Source: Lachnospiraceae bacterium (GTDB lineage Bacteria; Bacillota; Clostridia; Lachnospirales; Lachnospiraceae). Taken from it: 31,955 bases of DNA. The notes beneath the pieces are model-generated. The model did no database searches. It saw nothing but the letters and a program-made list of their open reading frames with translations, and was not told the DNA's origin. Shown piece after piece: positions 15,239-22,337 of the stretch. The translations under genes and the position numbers were made by a program. Each line of letters begins with the position of its first letter. Positions within the stretch are counted from its first letter, which is position 1. The stretch lies in NCBI GenBank assembly GCA_900767585.1, contig CAAFZP010000001.1, forward strand, positions 1 to 31,955. Direction: 5' to 3'.

Positions 15239-17719
15239 ATGAACCAGGATTATCTATTTAAGGAAATTAGAAAAGGTGTGACTGCTGCGAGACAGGTGGT
15301 TGCAGTCGGATATTGCACAGCGGAATTTATGGATGACAAAAAGCTTGAAGCTGTAATTTTAAGAAACGGTGCGCAGACAACGCTCCCGTGTACATTTGAA
15401 CTCGTACAGGCACCGGCGTTTGCACAGCACAAAAACAAAGATAAGATGTACTCCCGGGTACTCACGATCTGCACACAGATTCCGTTGAAAATATACGCAA
15501 AGGACCGGTTTGAAATCCGTGCAGTCGATGACAGAGCGGCACAGTTTGTTCTGTGCAGCAGCAAAGGCAAAAATATCATTAAGGCGTTGCAGGACATCAA
15601 CTGCTCCCTGGATATGGCAAAGGAAGAAGCAGGAGCATTTGTGATTCGCGGATGGGCGATTGATTTTGAGGATGTGACATTGAAACTCAAAGACCGGGAA
15701 ACCGGAGAGATTCTCCCGCTCCCGGAACATACGCCGGAATGGTATATCCGTTCGGATGCGATGCGGTGTTTTTCAGAATGTGATCAGCCGGAAAAAATCG
15801 GGTTTTCCATGAAACTGCCTTTGGACTGGATGGACAAAAAATTAGAATTATTGTTCCAGGCCGGAAAATGTGAACACAAGGAAACAATCCGGACATCTGC
15901 AGAACAGATTGGCGGACGGTGTATCAATGCACTTCATGTAAATTTTCTTCGGGTATACAACAATACAAAAACATTCGGAGTCAAAAATACTTGTGCGAAG
16001 ATCAAGCGACATTTGAAGTTTGGCTCTCCGTTTAGTCATAAGGATTATAACAAATGGGCAAGGAGAAAACTGCTGACACCAAAGGAGATGGAAGAACAGA
16101 AGGAACGAAAGTTTGCATACAATCCGAAATTCAGTATTCTTGTTCCTTTGTACGAAAGCAATGAGAAGTATTTGAAAGAATTGATTGCATCTGTGCAGGC
16201 ACAAACGTATGCAAACTGGGAGCTGTGCTTTTCAGATGGAAGCAAGGATCATACAAGACTGGAGAGAATCATTCGGGAATATGCGGACGCAGACTCCAGA
16301 ATCCGGTGGATTGCGCAAAAAAAAGGACCTCTTGGAATTTCGGAGAATACAAATCAGGCATATGAGATTGCAACCGGTGATTTTATCGTGCTTGGTGATC
16401 ATGACGATCTGTTTACGGTAGATGCGTTGTACGAATGTGTAAAGGCATTGAACAAAGAACGCGTGCAGGTGATTTATACCGACGAAGACAAGATCGATGA
16501 GAATGGAAAACGCTATTTTGCTCCGAACTTCAAGCCGGATTTTAACATTGATCTGCTTCGATGCAACAACTATATCTGTCATATGTTTGTCGCTGCAAAA
16601 GCACTGGTAGAAAAAGTTGGATTGTTTGATCCGGCATACAATGGAGCACAGGATTATGATTTTATTTTCCGGTGTATCGAACAGGCGGATGGCATTCATC
16701 ATATTCCTCGTGTGCTCTATCATTGGCGTGCCCATACAGTTTCGACCGCGGAGATTCCGGAATCAAAGATTTATGCATTTGAAGCCGGAAAACGGGCAAT
16801 TCTTGCGCATCTGAAACGGGTTGGCCTCGATGGTATCGTGGAGGATGGGGACAACCTTGGGTTTTACAAAGTCAGTTACCCGGTCAAAGGAAATCCGCTG
16901 CTTTCCATCGTGATTCCGAACAAGGATCATATTGATGATCTGAAAAAGTGCATGAAAGCAATTGATGACCGGTCCACATACCGGAATTATGAATATATTA
17001 TCGTGGAAAATAACAGTGAAAAAGAAGAGACGTTTGCTTATTACAAGGAAATCGAGACACGAGACAATGTAACCGTGCTGTACTGGCCGGAAGAATTCAA
17101 TTATTCCAGAATAAATAATTTTGGTGTGGAACATGCAAAGGGCGATTATATTTTGCTGCTCAATAACGATACGGAGATGATCAATGATGACTGTCTGGAA
17201 CAGATGCTCGGATATTGTCAGCGTGAAGAGGTCGGCATCGTTGGTGCAAGGCTTTATTATGATGACAATACAATTCAGCACGCAGGTGTGATCGTGGGAT
17301 TTGGCGGCATCGCCGGACATGCATTTGTAACATTGAACGAGGATGAAGGATTGTATCAGTCACGGACAAAAGTTGCGTGCGATTACAGCGCAGTAACAGC
17401 CGCATGCATGATGGTAAAAAAGGCTGTCTTTGAGGAAGTTGGCGGATTAGAACCTGAATTTAAGGTGGCATTTAATGATGTGGATTTTTGCATGAAGGTA
17501 CGTCAGACCGGGAAGCTGGTCGTTTATGTGCCGCAGGCGACGCTGTATCATTATGAATCGAAGTCTAGAGGGTTGGAAGATACGCCGGAAAAACAGAACC
17601 GGTTCAGCCGGGAAGTGGCGCTGTTTGCAAAACGCTGGCCGGAAATCCTTGCTGACGGAGATCCGTATTATAATGTAAATCTGGCGCTGGATGCGGCGGA
17701 TTTCTCGATTCGCGTGTAA
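15239..17719 (+). CDS. Double-domain GT2 glycosyltransferase
   Basis: An 826-residue cytoplasmic enzyme for building a surface polysaccharide or teichoic-acid-like polymer. Residues 1-260 form a non-catalytic N-terminal part without a family I recognise. The first GT-A domain starts near 299 (FSILVPLYE) with GDHDD at 386-390, YTDEDKID and the acceptor-side GAQDYDF. The second starts near 556 (LSIVIPNKDH), with LLNNDTEM around 641-647 and FNDVDFCMKV as catalytic region. Both domains look active. Proteins of this build occur in rhamnan-type and O-antigen-type glycan clusters, but sugar and acceptor cannot be told. ATG 15239 follows CAGGAGAG. It is followed after 23 bases by a paralogue, so the two probably make one glycan. 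Confidence 0.88.
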   Translation: MNQDYLFKEIRKGVTAARQVVAVGYCTAEFMDDKKLEAVILRNGAQTTLPCTFELVQAPAFAQHKNKDKMYSRVLTICTQIPLKIYAKDRFEIRAVDDRAAQFVLCSSKGKNIIKALQDINCSLDMAKEEAGAFVIRGWAIDFEDVTLKLKDRETGEILPLPEHTPEWYIRSDAMRCFSECDQPEKIGFSMKLPLDWMDKKLELLFQAGKCEHKETIRTSAEQIGGRCINALHVNFLRVYNNTKTFGVKNTCAKIKRHLKFGSPFSHKDYNKWARRKLLTPKEMEEQKERKFAYNPKFSILVPLYESNEKYLKELIASVQAQTYANWELCFSDGSKDHTRLERIIREYADADSRIRWIAQKKGPLGISENTNQAYEIATGDFIVLGDHDDLFTVDALYECVKALNKERVQVIYTDEDKIDENGKRYFAPNFKPDFNIDLLRCNNYICHMFVAAKALVEKVGLFDPAYNGAQDYDFIFRCIEQADGIHHIPRVLYHWRAHTVSTAEIPESKIYAFEAGKRAILAHLKRVGLDGIVEDGDNLGFYKVSYPVKGNPLLSIVIPNKDHIDDLKKCMKAIDDRSTYRNYEYIIVENNSEKEETFAYYKEIETRDNVTVLYWPEEFNYSRINNFGVEHAKGDYILLLNNDTEMINDDCLEQMLGYCQREEVGIVGARLYYDDNTIQHAGVIVGFGGIAGHAFVTLNEDEGLYQSRTKVACDYSAVTAACMMVKKAVFEEVGGLEPEFKVAFNDVDFCMKVRQTGKLVVYVPQATLYHYESKSRGLEDTPEKQNRFSREVALFAKRWPEILADGDPYYNVNLALDAADFSIRV

Positions 17720-17742
17720 AGGTGCAACAAGGAGGTAGCTGG

Positions 17743-19671
17743 TTGAAATTTCGTCTGCCGGATTTTGATTCCGGGAAAATCAAAAAAGGAATTGAACATA
17801 TCCGGACGACGACGCTGCCGGAAGCATTTTCAAAAGCAAGGTCCATGGTGACGGGCACGGATCTTGCCTACGACCGTTTCTTTCGGGATTGCCTCGAGGC
17901 AGATGAAGAGACATTGGCATTACAACGGACGCATGTATTTCCTTATGCACCGCTTGTGAGTGTGATCGTTCCGGTCTATATGACACCGGAGCTTTCTCTG
18001 CGTGCGATGATCGAATCGGTGCAGCACCAGACATATGAAAACTGGGAATTGTGTCTGGTGGATGGGAGTCTGGTGAAGGGGGATCTCCCGGTTTTGGATG
18101 CGCGCAGGATGAACGATGAGGAACCGACAGTGCTTGAGAAAGTATACAGCCTGGAAACGGAGCGGATTATCCGGCAGTATATGGAAGGAGATAACCGAAT
18201 CCATTATCGGAAGATGGAGGAAAATCAGGGGATCTCAGGAAATACCAACCAGGCACTTTCGATGGCGCACGGTGTGTATGCGGCGTTTTTAGATCATGAT
18301 GATGTACTAACGGAAAATGCGCTTTATGAGGTGGTTGCTTCTCTGCAGGACACGCAATATGATCTGTTATATTCGGACGAAGACCGGATGTCGGAAAACG
18401 GAAGTCATTATATGGAGCCGCGGTTTAAACCGGATTTTGATATCGACTTGCTGCGGTCATATAATTATATCGCACATCTGCTTGTTGTAAGACGAAGTCT
18501 GCTGCTTGAAGTGGGAGGGTTTCGGGGACAGTATGACGGGGCGCAGGATTACGATATGTTGTTTTTGTGTGCGGAAAAGAAAATAGAAATCTGTCATATT
18601 GCAAACGTCTTATATCATAAGCGGATTCATGAAGGAGATTCTGCGGAACGCGAAATCAAGCATGCGCGGGAAAATCAGGCAGGAAAAGAGGCGCTGGAGG
18701 CACATGTGGAGCGGGAACATCTGCTTGCGACTGTCGAGTGTGCTGCAAAACGGAGTGTCTACCGTGTCCGGTACGATACACCGGGAAATCCGCTGGTTTC
18801 GATTATTGTTCATGGCCATACAGACCGTACATGTATGGCTCGTCTGCTTGAACCGTTCTATGAAAAATCCCGATATAGTAATTTTGAAATTATCGTCGTA
18901 GATATTGACCATACGGATGCAGAGTTACAACGATATTACCAGCAGATGCAGAGCCGGCGGAAAAATCTGATTGTGATTGCTGTACCGGAAGGAAAAAGTG
19001 TCGCGGAATATTGCAATATAGGAAGCACGGGTGCACATGGTGCTTATCTGCTTTTTTTGGATGCTGCGCTCGAACTTAGAACACCCGCAGCGATTGGTGA
19101 GATGCTTGGAATCTGTATGCGTGGGGATGTTGGTATCGTGACGGGCGTTGTGTATGATGATGCAGATGAGATTTATTATGCAGGTCTAGAATTTGCCGGA
19201 AAATATGAGAACAACGTACAAACATGGCAGCGGGAAACGGAACGACAGGTAAAATTAGAACCGGAGAATAATCTGTACCGGTATCCGTATCGTGGAATCC
19301 GGAATCCGGATGCATCTGTGAAGTTATGGGATGTGTATCCGGACGAAACCGGTGCCCGCCGGTATTTTGGTATGAATCGGGAATTTGAGATTGCGCTGCC
19401 TGTCTGCATGCTTGTGAAAAAAGGAGTTTTTGCACAGACCGGAGGCTTTTCTGAACGGTTTTGGTCAAATTGCGCCATCCTTGATTTTTGCCTGCGGGTG
19501 CGGGAACATGGGTTCCTGATCGTGAGTGCCGCGCAGGCATTGTGGAATTTCCCTGCTCTGCCGGATACAGTCAGACAGATGCGGGAACAGGAGACGCTGG
19601 ATGCGCAGAAACTGCAAGCGGAACAGGATCTGTTCGAGATCCTGTGGCCGCAGATTTCATCACTCCGTTAA
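17743..19671 (+). CDS. GT2 glycosyltransferase with decayed second domain
   Basis: The start is a TTG at 17743: AAGGAGG (17729-17735) lies seven bases before it, whereas an in-frame GTG at 17722 precedes that site. The 642-residue protein is a paralogue of the preceding gene without its N-terminal 260 residues. The first GT-A domain (about 60-330) is intact: VSVIVPVY, then DHDD at 184-187, YSDEDRM and GAQDYD. A long insert (about 109-140) is seen between the first strand motif and the GISGNTNQ motif. The second domain (about 355-640) keeps the fold (LVSIIVHGHT) but has FLDAALE where LNNDTE is expected and SNCAILDFC where FNDVDFC is expected, so it is probably inactive or altered in specificity. 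Its 3' end overlaps the convergent ATPase gene by 12 bases. Confidence 0.85.
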   Translation: MKFRLPDFDSGKIKKGIEHIRTTTLPEAFSKARSMVTGTDLAYDRFFRDCLEADEETLALQRTHVFPYAPLVSVIVPVYMTPELSLRAMIESVQHQTYENWELCLVDGSLVKGDLPVLDARRMNDEEPTVLEKVYSLETERIIRQYMEGDNRIHYRKMEENQGISGNTNQALSMAHGVYAAFLDHDDVLTENALYEVVASLQDTQYDLLYSDEDRMSENGSHYMEPRFKPDFDIDLLRSYNYIAHLLVVRRSLLLEVGGFRGQYDGAQDYDMLFLCAEKKIEICHIANVLYHKRIHEGDSAEREIKHARENQAGKEALEAHVEREHLLATVECAAKRSVYRVRYDTPGNPLVSIIVHGHTDRTCMARLLEPFYEKSRYSNFEIIVVDIDHTDAELQRYYQQMQSRRKNLIVIAVPEGKSVAEYCNIGSTGAHGAYLLFLDAALELRTPAAIGEMLGICMRGDVGIVTGVVYDDADEIYYAGLEFAGKYENNVQTWQRETERQVKLEPENNLYRYPYRGIRNPDASVKLWDVYPDETGARRYFGMNREFEIALPVCMLVKKGVFAQTGGFSERFWSNCAILDFCLRVREHGFLIVSAAQALWNFPALPDTVRQMREQETLDAQKLQAEQDLFEILWPQISSLR

Positions 19672-21117
19672 GTCACCTTTTGTAAGTGTTTTTAATTGTT
19701 TATCGCTGACAGAGTCAAGTTCGACGATACGGCTTGCCTGTCTGGCGATGGAACGCTCGAGGTAATTCCGGACTTCTCGAGCATTCGCAAAATTCTCATC
19801 ATGGGATTTGGCCCAGATCGAAAGCAGATCTTTGGCATAGGCTTTGCCCTGTGCGTTCGGAACGTAATCCTGTTTTTTACACATAGACAGGAAAATCTCA
19901 TAGAGTTCGTCCCCACTGTAATCTTCAAAGTTAATATATTTATTGAATCTGGAGCGGAGTCCCGGGTTGGAATCCACAAACTCCTGCATCAGATCTGTAT
20001 AACCGGCAACGATGACGATCAGGTTGTCGCGGTTATCCTCCATCATCTTCAATAGCATGTCGACGGCTTCCTGCCCGAAATCTTTCCCGTCTTTCCCGGC
20101 GGTTAAAGTATAAGCTTCGTCGATAAACAAAACGCCGCCCAGTGCGCTTTCCACGACTTCCTTCGTCTTGATTGCGGTCTGACCGACATAGCCTTCCACC
20201 AGGTTGGAACGGTCGACTTCGACAAGCTGTCCACCGGGCAGAATGCCAAGGCATTTATAGATTTTTGCGAGCAGACGGGCAACGGTTGTCTTGCCGGTTC
20301 CGGGATTCCCGGAAAATACCATGTGAAGTGACATCTCCGGTTGCTTCATGCCGCGTTCTTCCCGCAGTTTTTTTACTTTCAGAAGGTTGATCAGCGATTT
20401 GATGTCTTTTTTTACATTGGAAAGGCCGGTCAGTTCATTGAGTTCTTTCAGAAGATCGTCTAATTTGATTTCTTCCTCCGGAACTTCCTGTTTGTTGACG
20501 GTTCCTTTCATGGCAGCCATGGCAGCCTGCGCCGCATCGTTTGCTGTAGTTGGCTTCGCAGGTGCTGCAGTTGTTCCGGCAGGTTTTTTCGGTGGATTTT
20601 TGAGCGCCGGATTTTCACCGGGCTCGAATAGTTTCAGCTTGCGCAGATAACCTTCCATCATGCTTGTATATCCGGTCAGAGCAGCAACTTCTGCGTCTGT
20701 CGCGTGGCTGTTGCAGGAGATATAAGTCTGCCCCATATCTACATACAGATTGTACAGATTCCTTGATTTCGTGAATCCTTTTGTCGTACATGCGGAAAGC
20801 CCGGACTGGTCTGCCTCGATAAAATACGTCAGTGACCGTGGAATCGTCGTGGCAAATTCCGGCGCGGCTGTCCGGTCCTGCTTGAATCGGAGCAGCGCTT
20901 CGAGTGTAAAATACTGCCCGAGATATTCGTGCAGGAATCGGGTCTCCGGATACAGGCTTCCATCGGAGCTGTCCGTCAGATAGACTAAAAATTGCAACAG
21001 ATCAAAACGGATCATGTCATGCATGGAAATCCCCGTCTTCGGACCAAATCCCTGCTGGCAGATAATCTCGCCATACATATAGCAATCCGTCAGTTCTTTC
21101 TTCAAATCGTTCACCAT
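19660..21117 (-). CDS. AAA+ ATPase, CbxX/CfxQ family
   Basis: A 485-residue cytosolic AAA+ machine. The N-terminal part (1-165) is alpha-helical and unassigned; it may be a partner-binding domain. A low-complexity Pro/Ala/Thr/Lys linker follows (about 170-205). The AAA module (about 222-485) has Walker A GNPGTGKTT (270-278), Walker B GVLFIDEA (328-335), sensor 1 IVIVAGY and arginine fingers NPGLRSRF (384-391). The family includes Rubisco activase CbbX and EccA of type VII secretion; here neither Rubisco nor secretion genes are near, so the client is unknown. ATG 21117 follows AAGGAGAAATT; the frame runs 22 codons further upstream, but only into foldback element B and its flank. Confidence 0.9.
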   Translation of the reverse strand: MVNDLKKELTDCYMYGEIICQQGFGPKTGISMHDMIRFDLLQFLVYLTDSSDGSLYPETRFLHEYLGQYFTLEALLRFKQDRTAAPEFATTIPRSLTYFIEADQSGLSACTTKGFTKSRNLYNLYVDMGQTYISCNSHATDAEVAALTGYTSMMEGYLRKLKLFEPGENPALKNPPKKPAGTTAAPAKPTTANDAAQAAMAAMKGTVNKQEVPEEEIKLDDLLKELNELTGLSNVKKDIKSLINLLKVKKLREERGMKQPEMSLHMVFSGNPGTGKTTVARLLAKIYKCLGILPGGQLVEVDRSNLVEGYVGQTAIKTKEVVESALGGVLFIDEAYTLTAGKDGKDFGQEAVDMLLKMMEDNRDNLIVIVAGYTDLMQEFVDSNPGLRSRFNKYINFEDYSGDELYEIFLSMCKKQDYVPNAQGKAYAKDLLSIWAKSHDENFANAREVRNYLERSIARQASRIVELDSVSDKQLKTLTKGDLTE

Positions 21118-21156
21118 AATTTCTCCTTGCCCCTGTAAAGATTTAGGTATTGGCTT

Positions 21157-21314
21157 TGGAATTACGCATAATGCACAATTCATCGCAGACGCGCTCCCGC
21201 TCGGTTCAACACGTAGCAGACACTAAACTCACAGCACCATTTCATGGCACTGTTCGTTAAGTGCTGACGTGTTTCAACGGTCTGCTTATGAATTTGTGAT
21301 TATGCGTAATTCCA
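21157..21314 (-). repeat. Foldback element B, homologue of element A
   Basis: A 158-base imperfect palindrome ending in TGGAATTACGCATAAT and its exact complement. Read on the minus strand its core aligns with element A: GCAGACC, ACACGTC, ACTTAACGAA, GTGCCAT-GAA-ATGGTGC, GAGTTTAG, and the bulge GAGCGGGAGCGC on the 3' arm. Stem bases differ from A by paired changes, while loops are the same. It ends 39 bases before the start of the AAA+ ATPase, so like A it is in sense orientation in a gene leader. No clear target duplication flanks it. The rest of the 21118-21506 gap holds the separate inverted repeat at 21343-21411 and the hisA leader. Confidence 0.85.
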
Positions 21315-21342
21315 TCTACGTACATAAGTGTTTTACAGGTGT

Positions 21343-21411
21343 TTGTTCAATTTACCTTGGGTAAATGATAACGCAAAAAGACCATTCCGTAAAGCAAAAT
21401 CTATTGAACAA
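21343..21411. promoter_or_regulatory. Nested inverted repeats upstream of hisA
   Basis: TTGTTCAAT (21343-21351) and its perfect complement ATTGAACAA (21403-21411) bracket a smaller dyad TTTACC-TTG-GGTAAA (21351-21365). The right arm contains TTGAAC, a possible -35 box with a poor -10 (TACCAT) 16 bases on. It could be an operator or attenuating structure for hisA and the genes after it. Confidence 0.4.
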
Positions 21412-21506
21412 GGTAGGAAAATATGATACCATAGGAGGCACGTAAGGTTTGAGAATACTAAAGCGAAAAATGACTGTGGGAATATCGTAAATTAAGGAGG
21501 CACACG

Positions 21507-22280
21507 ATGCGGTTTCGACCTTGTATTGATATACATAATGGCGCGGTCAAGCAGATTGTCGGTGGCAGCCTGAAGGACGAAGCAGATTTTGCCAAGGACA
21601 ACTTCGTCTCGGAACTGAAAGCAGATTTCTATGCGAATCTGTATCAAAGAAGCGGACTTTCCGGCGGCCATATCATCCTGCTGAATCCGGTCGGAAGCAC
21701 CTATTATGAGGCGGATGTGGAACAGGCGAAGCTTGCGCTTGCAGCATACCCGCAGGGGATGCAGATCGGCGGCGGAATCACCGCAGACAATGCAGAGCAG
21801 TTCCTGGATATGGGAGCAAGACAGGTCATTGTAACGTCCTATGTATTTAAGGATGGCAGGATCAACTATGAGAACCTGAGACGATTGTCGGGACTTGTCG
21901 GACCGGACCGTCTGGTGTTAGATCTGTCCTGCCGGAAGAAGGATGGCAAGTATTATATCGTGACAGACCGCTGGCAGAAGTTCACAGAGGAACTTGTCAC
22001 ACCGGAGACTTTGGATATGCTGGCTGAATATTGCAGCGAATACCTGATTCATGCGGTGGATGTGGAAGGTAAGGCGGCCGGTATCGAGGCGGAACTTGCG
22101 ACGATGCTTGGTGCATGGGGGAAATGCCCGATGACGTACGCAGGCGGAGTTGGAAGCTTTGCGGATTTAGAACAGTTAAAGCAATGTGGCAGAGACCGGA
22201 TTGACGTGACGGTCGGAAGCGCACTCGACATATTCGGTGGTGCATTGCCATATGAAGAAGTTGTAAGATTTTGTTCGTAG
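21507..22280 (+). CDS. hisA: ProFAR isomerase HisA, eukaryotic (HIS6) type
   Basis: Catalyses the Amadori isomerisation ProFAR to PRFAR in histidine synthesis. The 257-residue (beta-alpha)8 barrel starts RFRPCIDIHNGAVKQIVGG, with general base Asp8 and the partner Asp139 in LVLDLSCRKKDGK. Other blocks are QIGGGI (86-91), VIVTSYVF, FLIHAADVEG-like YLIHAVDVEG, TYAGGVGS and TVGSALDIFGG. This block pattern is that of fungal and plant HIS6 rather than ordinary bacterial HisA. ATG 21507 follows AAGGAGG. There are no other his genes beside it; instead it leads a row of surface-related genes. Confidence 0.92.
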   Translation: MRFRPCIDIHNGAVKQIVGGSLKDEADFAKDNFVSELKADFYANLYQRSGLSGGHIILLNPVGSTYYEADVEQAKLALAAYPQGMQIGGGITADNAEQFLDMGARQVIVTSYVFKDGRINYENLRRLSGLVGPDRLVLDLSCRKKDGKYYIVTDRWQKFTEELVTPETLDMLAEYCSEYLIHAVDVEGKAAGIEAELATMLGAWGKCPMTYAGGVGSFADLEQLKQCGRDRIDVTVGSALDIFGGALPYEEVVRFCS

Positions 22281-22337
22281 CGGTTCATGGAAGTGACAGC
22301 AATCAAACTATAAAGAGGGAACAAAACAGGAGGGTTT

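Noticed and set aside
21118..21183. Upstream 22-codon extension of the AAA+ ATPase
   Set aside because: The part furthest upstream lies in foldback element B, and AAGGAGAAATT clearly marks the ATG at 21117.
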